Assembly (NCBI GenBank): GCA_025449435.1
Contig: JANWJO010000157.1
Location: 1 to 25,266 of the forward strand
DNA from: Chloroflexota bacterium
GTDB lineage: Bacteria; Chloroflexota; UBA4733
Length of the DNA: 25,266 bases
Reading direction: 5' to 3'
Below the pieces are notes generated by a model, which had not been told where the DNA came from, searched no databases, and was given only the letters and a program-made list of their open reading frames with translations. This document shows positions 9,302 to 16,874 of this stretch, in pieces. Numbering within the stretch: position 1 is the stretch's first letter; every line of letters starts with the position of its first letter. Both the position numbers and the translations under genes were made by a program.

Positions 9302-9339
9302 GTAATGACGCAGCTACGCCGAGGGACGGGACCATCTGG

Positions 9340-9681
9340 ATGAACGCGGCAGCCGAGGGCCTCTGCTTGCGCTTGTACGTTCATGAGACGATCCACGTCC
9401 ATGGTCGTCCGCTTTATGAGGCTCTTGTAGAGTTGGCGCAGCGCGAGGGTCTGGCCGGCGCCACCGTGTTTCGCGCGATGGAGGGGTTTGGCCAACACCG
9501 GCACCTCCATACAACGCGTCTCGTGGACGTGTCCGACGATCTGCCTGTGATCGTGGAGTTCGTCGACAGGGAGGCAACCATTCGCCGGTTTGCTCCGCTC
9601 GCCTATGCGCTCGTGCCGCACGGTATGTTGGCGCTGGATTCGGTCACGTTTCGCACGTACCGGCAAGAGGCACCCAGATGA
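9340..9681 (+). CDS. DUF190 PII-like protein, first copy
   Basis: A 113-residue protein of the DUF190 family, small cytoplasmic proteins with a PII-like ferredoxin fold that often lie beside crcB. The core pattern is visible: basic strand LCLRLYVHE, helix PLYEALVELAQREGLAGATVFRAMEGFG, and the strand DLPVIVEFVD. The first strand, the GLAGATV turn and the second strand are conserved with the second copy at 10646. Length is typical. The stop overlaps the next start (ATGA, four bases), so it is translationally coupled to the first CrcB. By context it is likely to bind or tune the fluoride channel, but this is inferred from neighbours and the PII-like fold. Confidence 0.85.
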   Translation: MNAAAEGLCLRLYVHETIHVHGRPLYEALVELAQREGLAGATVFRAMEGFGQHRHLHTTRLVDVSDDLPVIVEFVDREATIRRFAPLAYALVPHGMLALDSVTFRTYRQEAPR

Positions 9682-10097
9682 CGGCACTGGAATTGGGAGC
9701 GACGTTTGTCGGCGGTGGGGCGGGAGCCGTGTGCCGGTACGAACTCGGCCGGTTCGTGGGGGAGCGGTACAGCGGCGACTTTCCGCTCGGCACGTGCGTC
9801 ATCAACGTGAGCGGCTGCTTTGCGTTGGGCCTGCTGTTGACCGTCGTGACGCAAAACACCACCGCCGGCGCACTCATCGCAAGCTTGTTGGGCACCGGGT
9901 TCTTGGGCGGATACACCACGTTCAGCACCTATGCGTTGGAAGGTGTGCTGTTGTATCTGGACGGCGGCCATCGTGTAGCAGCGCTGGCACTGGCAGGGCC
10001 GGTTGTGGCTGGCATCGTGGCCGCCGCCGCCGGAGCTGCCGCTGGGCATCTGGTGCTCGATGCCGGCGTCGCTGGCCGGCTGAACTGGCTGGCGTAG
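9678..10097 (+). CDS. crcB: fluoride exporter CrcB/Fluc, first subunit
   Basis: A 139-residue polytopic membrane protein of the Fluc/CrcB family, which exports fluoride as a dimer with antiparallel subunits. The family motifs are present: GGGAGAVCRYELG (Arg20), GTCVINVSG with Asn43, and GFLGGYTTFSTY at 74-85. Four hydrophobic segments fit the family. Unusually, the second aromatic of the pore pair (normally Phe in TTFSTF) is Tyr85, while Phe82 is kept. It starts inside the end of the DUF190 gene and ends one base before the second CrcB. Two tandem, diverged CrcB genes usually mean a heterodimer. Assignment to fluoride export is strong; the heterodimer and the Tyr effect are inference. Confidence 0.92.
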   Translation: MTALELGATFVGGGAGAVCRYELGRFVGERYSGDFPLGTCVINVSGCFALGLLLTVVTQNTTAGALIASLLGTGFLGGYTTFSTYALEGVLLYLDGGHRVAALALAGPVVAGIVAAAAGAAAGHLVLDAGVAGRLNWLA

Positions 10098-10098
10098 C

Positions 10099-10587
10099 GT
10101 GCAACGAGTGGCGCTGGTGTTCTTGGGCGGCGGTTTGGGCGCGATGCTCCGAGCGCTGTTGGGTTTGTGGCTCGTTGGCGCTGACACCACCCTGCCAATC
10201 AGCATCCTGGTGATAAACCTATTGGGCGCCTTTGCCATCGGCGTTGTGTACGGCCTAGCTGACGAGGCAGGCGTGATGCGCAGCGCCACGCGGTTGTTTC
10301 TGGCTGTTGGCCTGCTCGGTGGGTTCACCACCTTTAGCTCCTTTGGTTGGGGAGCGTTTGACCTCCTGCATGGCGATCACTGGCTCCCGACCGCGGTCTA
10401 CGTGCTCGTGTCACTGTTTGGCGGCTGTGGCGCCACACTGCTGGGCATGGCGGCGGCCCGCGAAGGAGCTGGTGCTCTTGAACGGGCAGCCCTCGAATTG
10501 TTGACCCGGCTCAATGGTCATGGGCGGCGTCGCCACCCTCACATTACGGTAGATTTAGTGCGCAACGACCCAAGAACCCACGACTGA
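10099..10587 (+). CDS. crcB: fluoride exporter CrcB/Fluc, second subunit
   Basis: A 162-residue second CrcB/Fluc subunit starting with GTG at 10099, one base after the stop of the first. It carries GGGLGAMLR (Arg18), VINLLG with Asn40, and GGFTTFSSF with both Phe79 and Phe82, so the pore aromatic pair is complete, unlike the neighbour's Tyr. About 40 extra C-terminal residues (ERAALELLTRLNGHGRRRHPH onward) give a cytoplasmic, basic tail. The two CrcB sequences are clearly different from each other, as expected for a two-gene Fluc heterodimer rather than a recent duplication. It lies 58 bases upstream of the second DUF190 gene. Confidence 0.92.
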   Translation: MQRVALVFLGGGLGAMLRALLGLWLVGADTTLPISILVINLLGAFAIGVVYGLADEAGVMRSATRLFLAVGLLGGFTTFSSFGWGAFDLLHGDHWLPTAVYVLVSLFGGCGATLLGMAAAREGAGALERAALELLTRLNGHGRRRHPHITVDLVRNDPRTHD

Positions 10588-10645
10588 ACAACAGACATGC
10601 CGTACAAGATCCAAGCGGACTCGCAACCGATTAGGCGGTGAAGCA

Positions 10646-10981
10646 GTGACGAAAGCCATCACCGCCGGCCAGCGACTGCGCATCTATATTGGGGAGTCAG
10701 ATCGCTGGCATGACCAGGCGTTGTACGTAGCGATTGTCCAGGAAGCACGCCGGCGCGGATTAGCCGGCGCAACGGTGGCACGCGGGCTGATGGGATACGG
10801 CGCCGCCTCTGCGATTCGCCACCCCCACGCCTTCCACCTGTCTAGCGACTTGCCGATGGTCATCGAAATCATCGACTCGGCCACCAATGTTCAGTCCTTT
10901 TTGCCGTTCCTTGATGAGGTAGTGCGCGAGGGCTTGGTCACGATCGGCGACGTCGAGATGGTCAGCTTTCGCAAGCAGTAG
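10646..10981 (+). CDS. DUF190 PII-like protein, second copy
   Basis: A 111-residue DUF190 protein starting with GTG at 10646 after an AGGCGG ribosome site. It has the same order as the first copy: strand LRIYIGES, helix DQALYVAIVQEARRRGLAGATVARGLMGYG, and DLPMVIEIIDS. It keeps the fuller glycine pattern GLMGYG, where the first copy has AMEGFG. Together with the genes before it, it completes a mirror-like set of DUF190, CrcB, CrcB, DUF190. By context it is a second partner of the fluoride channel, possibly one PII-like protein per subunit. No direct evidence for its ligand is seen. The rhodanese gene follows 46 bases later. Confidence 0.85.
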   Translation: MTKAITAGQRLRIYIGESDRWHDQALYVAIVQEARRRGLAGATVARGLMGYGAASAIRHPHAFHLSSDLPMVIEIIDSATNVQSFLPFLDEVVREGLVTIGDVEMVSFRKQ

Positions 10982-11014
10982 TACGCGCCTTGCCCAGGAA
11001 ACACCCACCAGGAC

Positions 11015-11023
11015 TAAGGAGGT
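11015..11023 (+). promoter_or_regulatory. near-perfect Shine-Dalgarno of the MBL-rhodanese gene
   Basis: The sequence TAAGGAGGT sits five bases ahead of the GTG at 11028. It is the strongest ribosome site seen in the window and supports that non-ATG start. Confidence 0.85.
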
Positions 11024-11027
11024 AACC

Positions 11028-12416
11028 GTGCACCTTGAACAGTTCTTCGTGGAGGGCTTGGGCCATCAGTCGTACCTCATCGGATCGGACACCACCCAAG
11101 AAGCCTTCGTTATCGACCCACGCCGCGACAGCGACATCTATACCCGTGCGGCACGGGAGGCCGGCTTGCGTATCCGTTATGTCCTGGAGACGCACAATCA
11201 CAACGACTTCATCTCCGGTGCCAAGGAGCTTGCCAACCGACACGAAGCGGCACATGTGGCATCAGCGCAAGCGGGGTTGCACTTCCCATTCCAACCAGTA
11301 AACGACGGTGACGAGCTCCAGCTCGGCGAGTTGGTGCTGCGAGTGCTGGAGACACCCGGCCACACGCCTGAACACGTGAGTTATGCGGTGTTCGATACGT
11401 CCAGAAGTGCCACCCAGCCGCTAGCGGTTTTTACCGGTGGCGATTTGCTCAGCGGCGCCGTGGGACGTCCCGACTTGCTCGGTCGCGCGCTGGGCGAGCA
11501 GCTCGCGCCGCAGCTGTACGACAGCCTCCACCACAAACTGCTGCCTCTGGGCGATGGCACACTCGTCTTCCCTACGCATGGCACAGGGTCATTGTGTGGT
11601 CGTGGCATCTCAGCTACCCGGTTTTCATCAATCGGCTACGAACGGTTGACGAATCCGGCATTGCAGCAACCCAACAAAGAGCAGTTCGTCCAGTATGTGC
11701 TGACTGGCGACCCGGCCATACCTGCCTATTACGCCCGGATGCGGCCAGCCAATCAAGCGGGGCCCGTACCCTTTGTAGCGCCGGACCCCAAGCCATTGTC
11801 TCCTTCAGATGTCGTACACCTCACCGGCCATGGAGCGGTGGTCCTCGATGTACGACCGGCTGTGGCGTTTGGCGGCGCACACATTCCAGGTGCCTACCAT
11901 GTGCCAATGGATGCGCTGCTTGTAACGTGGGCCGGTTGGCTGGTACCGCCAGATATGCCGATCGTGCTGGTGATGGAGCGCGACAGCGATTGGCCAGAGC
12001 TGACGGCGACGTTGCGCCGGGCCGGCTTTGAGTTGTTCGCCGGCTATCTGCACTACGGCATGACGTTGTGGCTGGAACAGGGCTTGGCCATTGAATCGGT
12101 GCCCCAACTCAGCCCTCTCCAATCGGACTCCGAGAGACACGATGCAGCAGTGCAGGTACTCGACGTTCGCACGCAGTCTGAATGGGACGAAGGGCACATC
12201 CCAGGCGCCTTTCATCTCCCATTGGGCAGCGCGCTACCCGACGATCTCCCCGAACTTCACCTCGATACTCGCCGCCCAGTGGTCGTCATTTGTGGGTCCG
12301 GGTATCGATCGAGCATCGCATGCAGTCTCCTTCAGCAGCGCGGGTTCGAGCAGGTGTGGAATGCGCTCGGCGGTATGGCGGCCTGGCGCGAAGCTGGCTT
12401 GCCGGTGGTGCAGTAG
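11028..12416 (+). CDS. metallo-beta-lactamase with two rhodanese domains (persulfide-dioxygenase-like)
   Basis: A 462-residue, three-domain sulfur enzyme. Residues 1-230 are a metallo-beta-lactamase domain with THNHNDF at 55-61 (His56, His58, Asp60), His112 in GHTPEH, Asp139 in FTGGD and His184 in PTHGTGSLCG. The Phe at 61, where canonical MBLs have His, is common in the persulfide-dioxygenase-type branch with one iron. Residues about 255-360 are a first rhodanese domain (VLDVRPAVAFGGAHIPG) that lacks a catalytic cysteine. Residues 370-462 are a second, likely active rhodanese domain with QVLDVRTQSEWDEGHIPGAF and Cys422 in CGSGYRSS. It should convert or shuttle glutathione/low-molecular persulfides. 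It follows the fluoride cassette closely and may share its transcript. Confidence 0.9.
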   Translation: MHLEQFFVEGLGHQSYLIGSDTTQEAFVIDPRRDSDIYTRAAREAGLRIRYVLETHNHNDFISGAKELANRHEAAHVASAQAGLHFPFQPVNDGDELQLGELVLRVLETPGHTPEHVSYAVFDTSRSATQPLAVFTGGDLLSGAVGRPDLLGRALGEQLAPQLYDSLHHKLLPLGDGTLVFPTHGTGSLCGRGISATRFSSIGYERLTNPALQQPNKEQFVQYVLTGDPAIPAYYARMRPANQAGPVPFVAPDPKPLSPSDVVHLTGHGAVVLDVRPAVAFGGAHIPGAYHVPMDALLVTWAGWLVPPDMPIVLVMERDSDWPELTATLRRAGFELFAGYLHYGMTLWLEQGLAIESVPQLSPLQSDSERHDAAVQVLDVRTQSEWDEGHIPGAFHLPLGSALPDDLPELHLDTRRPVVVICGSGYRSSIACSLLQQRGFEQVWNALGGMAAWREAGLPVVQ

Positions 12417-12473
12417 GTTGTTCGGCCACTATCGACGACCGGCGCGAACTGTGTACCAAGCAAGGAACCACTC

Positions 12474-13097
12474 GTGGCAACGCCAGATAAGGGATGGACA
12501 GTCCTGCTCATCGCTGGTCAGTCCGGTGTGGGCAAGACCACGCTGGCCCATGAACTCACTCGCCATTGGGGTATCCCACACGCTCAGGCCGATGACTTTC
12601 GAATGGCGCTGCACCAGATTACTCGCCCGCAGGATTGCCCGGAACTCCACTACTTTTTCTCGCCAGACGGGAGCTTGAACGATGACGTATGGAATCGTGA
12701 CCCCCGAGTGCTCTGTGATGCGCTCGTGGGCATTGCCCGCGTGGTGTCGCGAGCGCTTGAAGTAGTCATCGCTCATCACGTGCAGAGGGGCCTTCCCATC
12801 ATCCTTGAAGGGGATGGCATCCTGCCTTATCTGGCGACTGGTGATCCCGACGGTCTCGGAAGTGCTGTGCGTTACGTGCAGTTGATTGAGGTCGATGCCG
12901 AAGTCGTGCTAACGAGACAGCGCAAGCGGGGCGCGGAGTATGAGACTCAGGCAAGCATGTATGAGTTATACGGTCACTGGTTGCGCAAGGAGACGGACTG
13001 CGCCGGCTTGCCATCGCTGGATGCGCAACCATATGCCACGCTAAGGGAACGAGTCATCATGCTCACCGGCAATCCGCTTGCGCCAACGGGGAGTTAA
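12474..13097 (+). CDS. 2-phosphoglycerate-kinase-like P-loop protein
   Basis: A 207-residue P-loop protein with Walker A GQSGVGKTT at about 15-23, then HAQADDFRMAL at about 36-46, where related small kinases bind the phosphoryl acceptor, and LEGDGILPYL. This arrangement resembles the ATPase domain of 2-phosphoglycerate kinase and relatives (archaeal-type or broad AAA33 kinases). I cannot assign a substrate. The GTG at 12474 follows AAGGAA nine bases upstream. It lies 57 bases after the rhodanese gene on the same strand, so it could be part of the same operon. It is a different family from the 7577 kinase. Confidence 0.75.
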   Translation: MATPDKGWTVLLIAGQSGVGKTTLAHELTRHWGIPHAQADDFRMALHQITRPQDCPELHYFFSPDGSLNDDVWNRDPRVLCDALVGIARVVSRALEVVIAHHVQRGLPIILEGDGILPYLATGDPDGLGSAVRYVQLIEVDAEVVLTRQRKRGAEYETQASMYELYGHWLRKETDCAGLPSLDAQPYATLRERVIMLTGNPLAPTGS

Positions 13098-13216
13098 CAT
13101 CCGAAACCGCGCCTAGGCTTCATCTGCAGGCGCTACACTGCCTCTATCGAGTGCGGTCTCAGCCGGGCTGAAATTGCGACGATTGAGCGGCCCAACCAGG
13201 AAAGGGGGTCGGTGCA

Positions 13217-13690
13217 ATGGCTGGCCAGTCCGCTTCCACCCCACGAGTTCGGCCTGCCACTGGCCTAACGCTCGTCGCCGTGGCGCTTGCCGTCATCGTG
13301 GTCACGGGCGTTATTGTAGGCGTCGCGGCATCGCGGCAAACGGCTACGGTGTACCAGCCTGGCACGCCGGAAGCAACCGTGGCAACGTACCTGCAGAAGC
13401 TCCAAGCTGGCGACATGTCTGGTGCTTATGCTCTGACCATATCGACTGCCAACCCGCCACTCAGCGCATCGCGTTTTGCGTCAATGTTTTCCGGTTGGTC
13501 ACAGATCTCGCATCGAGCGAGCATCGTCTCGACCCGTGTGACCGGCGACGCGGCAACAGTGGACGTTGATGTCACCGCTGTCGAAAACGGTGTCTTCCAA
13601 GTTAGTGACCAAACCAGGCGCGTTTCGTTTTCGCTCGTGATGCATTCAGGCGCTTGGCTCATTCAGGACCCAGATTACCTCTACCCATAA
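13217..13690 (+). CDS. membrane-anchored small protein with NTF2-like/DUF4878-like ectodomain
   Basis: A 157-residue protein. A basic N-terminus precedes one strong membrane segment at about residues 17-39 (LTLVAVALAVIVVTGVIVGV), so it is anchored with its C-terminal part outside. The outer domain begins with GTPEATVATYLQKLQAGDMSGAYAL, a helix pattern typical of DUF4878/NTF2-like folds, followed by beta-rich sequence ending in GAWLIQDPDYLYP. The ATG at 13217 has a GGGGGT site about eight bases upstream. It is followed 56 bases later by the large polytopic protein, and the two are probably co-transcribed. The fold assignment is by pattern, so moderate. Confidence 0.7.
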   Translation: MAGQSASTPRVRPATGLTLVAVALAVIVVTGVIVGVAASRQTATVYQPGTPEATVATYLQKLQAGDMSGAYALTISTANPPLSASRFASMFSGWSQISHRASIVSTRVTGDAATVDVDVTAVENGVFQVSDQTRRVSFSLVMHSGAWLIQDPDYLYP

Positions 13691-13746
13691 AGCCACATCG
13701 CGATGGTTTGACTCTCGCTGCATTGTCGAGTAAGGAAGGTGACCTC

Positions 13747-15573
13747 ATGGCAACGCAAGCCGAGTCGCGTTCCCCTGCTGCGACGTCGCCGGCAGCTGGC
13801 GGACCCCTGCGGTTATTTCTGTATGTATTTGCCTTTGCTGGCCTGGCCGCCTCTTTGTATGCGCTGGCAGGCATCGTGGCGTTCGTGCTGTTTGCCATCC
13901 TGCCCGATTCCCAACAGGTGTTAGCCGGTGCCAACCTCACTCAACAACTCAGCCTCTTTGTAGCCGCACTCATTGTTGGCGGGCCGGTGTGGCTGACCTG
14001 TTTTTACTTCGCAGAACGCCATGTCCAGGTGGATAGCGCCCTTGTACACGCAACGTCCCGGCGGTTGTTCTATGCAGCGGTGTTTGCACTGACCGGCATC
14101 ATGACCTTGCTGAATCTGTCGGGAACACTGACGTCGCTGGTCACGCTGACCTTTCATGCCGATCAAAAGCTGCCGGCAACGCTGGTCCTTGCTGTGGCGC
14201 GTCTACTGGTCTATGGCGCCAGCGGTCTGACATACTGGCAACTTGCCGGCAGACACCTCGTTCATGTCACCCGCGATAGTCCCACCAACGCGCTCCAGGA
14301 CGCCGCCCTGTTTCTCGTGATGGCAGTCGCCCTTGTCATGCTTGCTGCAGGCATCAGTTCCCTAGTGCAGGATGCTGCCTCGGCGTTGATCGGGATGGCC
14401 ACCCCATCCCTGATGCCCGGCACGCCGGCGGCGTCACTCGAGGAGTGGGCGAATGCGATGGCCCGCACCATTGGCGCCGCTCTCGTGTGGTTCTTGCTGC
14501 TGTTCTTCGAATCAGCACGTCGCGAGCGCATCGCCTGGCGCAACGTATACCTGATCGCAGCGCTCGTAGTTGCCGTACCCACAACACTGGTTACAACTGG
14601 CTTGTTCCTCGCCGAGATCCTACTTTTGGCGTTTGGTGGTGCAGACTCCTGGCCAGGTCCATTTACAGACTACTTGCCGCTTGCACTCACGGGCACCGCC
14701 GTTTGGATCGTCCATTGGGGCATCGTCCGGCAACAAGCGGCCTTCACGGTGCCGGAAGCAGGTCCGGGTGTCCTTCATCCGTTGCGCCGTCTTGGCCTGA
14801 TATTGCTGTCGGCGTTTGCGTTGGTCGTTGGCACTAGTGCACTGGAATATTGCCTGTGGGTCGCGTTCGACCTGATGTTCAACGTCTCTGTGGCAGGTGT
14901 GCTGGCAGATTGGTGGAAGCAACCGCTGAGTACTGGCTTAGCATTAGGCGTGATCAACACTGGCGCGTGGCTCGCCAGTTGGTTCACGCTCGACCGCGCT
15001 GCCAGACGAGCTCCTGCGGCCGAGCAAGCACATCGGGATCGCCGCGTGTATCTGGTGGCAGTAATTGTTGCCGCCTCGGTCTCTGGCATCGGCTTTCTCA
15101 TCGGGACACTATGGCTCGTTTTACGCTGGCTCCTGGGCGAGCCGCTGCTCGCTTCAACTGAAAGCTGGATGCTCAAAGACTTGAGCGCAGCCTTGGTGAG
15201 CCTAGGGGTACTCGCCTACCACGCCTTGGTACTGCGCCAGGACCTCGCCATTCCGGCACCCGCAATCGCTGCAACAGTGGCGGCACCAGTCTCCGGGCCG
15301 CCAGTCCTTAGCATTCAGCTCTTTAGGGGTACGGGCGCACTGAGCTCTCAGGAATTGATGACTCTGTTGGCGGGAGCCGGTGCAGCAATCAGTACGGAAG
15401 CCGCCATTGACAGCACGGACCTTTCCACACCGATACCAATGGACGGCCTTGTGGCAGCGCTCAAGGCATTGCAGCAGGGCGGACGCTCCGGAGCCGTTGT
15501 GGTGGCGCTTCAAAACGGCGCGCTCGTACTGCCTATCGTAGACAGCCTCACCGACGGACGCCACGCGCCCTAG
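13747..15573 (+). CDS. large polytopic membrane protein (DUF5671-like)
   Basis: A 608-residue integral membrane protein with roughly a dozen hydrophobic helices, for instance around YVFAFAGLAASLYALAGIVA and LIVGGPVWLTCFYFAE. The spaced helix groups repeat, which resembles proteins with tandem DUF5671 domains. The C-terminal 80 residues are soluble (SIQLFRGTGALSSQELMTL onward). The longer frame to 13654 overlaps the previous gene; the ATG at 13747 follows a strong AAGGAAGGTGA ribosome site and is preferred. The stop codon TAG overlaps that of the convergent DUF3500 gene in CTAG. No transport or catalytic signature was recognised, so the role is unknown. Confidence 0.8.
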   Translation: MATQAESRSPAATSPAAGGPLRLFLYVFAFAGLAASLYALAGIVAFVLFAILPDSQQVLAGANLTQQLSLFVAALIVGGPVWLTCFYFAERHVQVDSALVHATSRRLFYAAVFALTGIMTLLNLSGTLTSLVTLTFHADQKLPATLVLAVARLLVYGASGLTYWQLAGRHLVHVTRDSPTNALQDAALFLVMAVALVMLAAGISSLVQDAASALIGMATPSLMPGTPAASLEEWANAMARTIGAALVWFLLLFFESARRERIAWRNVYLIAALVVAVPTTLVTTGLFLAEILLLAFGGADSWPGPFTDYLPLALTGTAVWIVHWGIVRQQAAFTVPEAGPGVLHPLRRLGLILLSAFALVVGTSALEYCLWVAFDLMFNVSVAGVLADWWKQPLSTGLALGVINTGAWLASWFTLDRAARRAPAAEQAHRDRRVYLVAVIVAASVSGIGFLIGTLWLVLRWLLGEPLLASTESWMLKDLSAALVSLGVLAYHALVLRQDLAIPAPAIAATVAAPVSGPPVLSIQLFRGTGALSSQELMTLLAGAGAAISTEAAIDSTDLSTPIPMDGLVAALKALQQGGRSGAVVVALQNGALVLPIVDSLTDGRHAP

Positions 15574-16574
15574 TGGTGGTGCGCGTCCCGGTAATGCGCG
15601 GCGAGCAAGTCCTCGCCCCAGTCGTTCTCGAAGTCCCGGAACACCGAGTGGATGTGATTGCCGTTGTTCTGGGTGTTGTCGTACTCGATGAGGAAGGTCG
15701 GCCCCTTGACGGCGTAGTAGTGCTTCTGTCCACGGTCGATAGGCCCAGCCCACGCGAACGTCACCGTGTCGAGTCCAGCACGCTCCAAGCGAGACCACAC
15801 GGGATCGGCCAGGTCGTCTTCGACGCGATGCACATAGTGCCGGATTAGGCTCACGACCGCATCGCGTTGCACGCCGGATAAGGCGCGCAGCGCGATACCC
15901 GAGGGCGCCGCATCTGGGGACGCCGAGCGGTAATTCTTGGTTAGGATGTCTGATGGGGCGATGGGGTCGACGATGGCCACACCGCGTTGTTGCGCATCGA
16001 GGCCGCCTAACACTTGCCTGCCCAGGTCTTCCTCGGTTCCCAAGGTACGCAAACCGGTAGAGGGACCGTAACGCACCGTCGCCGGATTAGCGCCGAAGAA
16101 CAAGGGAGAGGTGGAAACCCGGTCGCTATCTACGGTGGTGAAATGGGTGCATACGTGGTGTCCTCCCACGCGCCAACCCCAAGGCTTGTCGCCACCTGGC
16201 TGGCCAAACACGCTGAAGCAATACCGCTCGGGATCGCGCAGCCACTGGGTCTCAATCTTTTCAATGCGTTCGGCCTCGCGCAAGATTGGTTCCAGGTCGA
16301 TGATCTGGCGAGCGTCGCGGTAACCACGATCGCTGAGTCCACTGCGTAGTAACCCGAAGGCGAGCGTTCGCTGCCCCTCGTTCATAGCGTGAAATGGCAG
16401 GCCGTTGCGTTCGACCGGCGTGTAGTTCCAGACGTAGCGCTCGTCGCCCTCGAACGGCAACTGGGCGAGTGCCCGCTGGTCAGCCGTAAGGCTATCAAGG
16501 AAGCGATGCGCTGCCTCAGCCATGCGCTTGGCGGCGGCTGGTGAGTTACCGATGGTGATACTTGGGGCGGCCAT
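15570..16574 (-). CDS. DUF3500 family protein
   Basis: A 334-residue protein of the DUF3500 family, widespread and not characterised to my knowledge. Landmarks are ERYVWNYTPVERNGLP at about 44-59, CFSVFGQPGG and WGWRVGGHHVCTHFT in the middle, and NNGNHIHSVFRDFENDWGEDLL near the C-terminus, ending in HYRDAHHH. The many conserved His and Asp residues (GGHH, NHIHS, DAHHH) would suit a metal-binding enzyme, but no mechanism is known. The ATG at 16574 is preceded by AAGGAGG at nine bases. No signal peptide is apparent. It converges on the large membrane protein gene with overlapping stop codons. Confidence 0.88.
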   Translation of the reverse strand: MAAPSITIGNSPAAAKRMAEAAHRFLDSLTADQRALAQLPFEGDERYVWNYTPVERNGLPFHAMNEGQRTLAFGLLRSGLSDRGYRDARQIIDLEPILREAERIEKIETQWLRDPERYCFSVFGQPGGDKPWGWRVGGHHVCTHFTTVDSDRVSTSPLFFGANPATVRYGPSTGLRTLGTEEDLGRQVLGGLDAQQRGVAIVDPIAPSDILTKNYRSASPDAAPSGIALRALSGVQRDAVVSLIRHYVHRVEDDLADPVWSRLERAGLDTVTFAWAGPIDRGQKHYYAVKGPTFLIEYDNTQNNGNHIHSVFRDFENDWGEDLLAAHYRDAHHH

Positions 16575-16670
16575 ACGGAGTGTCCTCCTTTAACTGAACA
16601 GGCATCCGATACCGCCTCAAGCCTACGCAACTTCGACCACCAACGCAAGCTCTGCGGACCGCCTCCCTCA

Positions 16671-16771
16671 CCCCTAACCCCAATCCCCCTTGGCGGGAAA
16701 GGGAAACACTCTTTTTTTTCTGGCGCAACGTCCCTCCCGCCAGGGGGACCGGGCGCCTTTTGGGGCCGGGG
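16671..16771. repeat. palindromic intergenic element
   Basis: The arms CCCCCTTGGCGGGA (16685-16698) and TCCCGCCAGGGGG (16735-16747) are complementary with one bulge, around a 36-base loop that includes an eight-T run. A second, outer pair (CCCCTAACCCC at 16671 and GGGGCCGGGG ending at 16771) extends the palindrome. It sits between the divergent DUF3500 and 16875 genes, so it is not a terminator of either. It looks like a mobile or dispersed intergenic repeat; only this copy is in the window. Confidence 0.6.
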
Positions 16772-16874
16772 ATGTGGTTTCGTCCCACCGCTCTGATCCA
16801 AATCGTCTTAGCTCGCGTATGCATTGGTGAGGGAACCAATGTCCGTTCTCGGCGACCTGGAAGGAACAGTTGTA

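Noticed and set aside
9127..9339. Possible fluoride riboswitch upstream of the DUF190/crcB set
   Set aside because: The characteristic crcB-motif helices and conserved loop bases could not be found in the leader.
13654..13746. Upstream extension of the polytopic membrane protein
   Set aside because: It overlaps the preceding gene and lacks a ribosome site, unlike the ATG at 13747.
16685..16747. Palindrome as a transcription terminator
   Set aside because: It lies between two divergent gene starts, so neither gene ends there.
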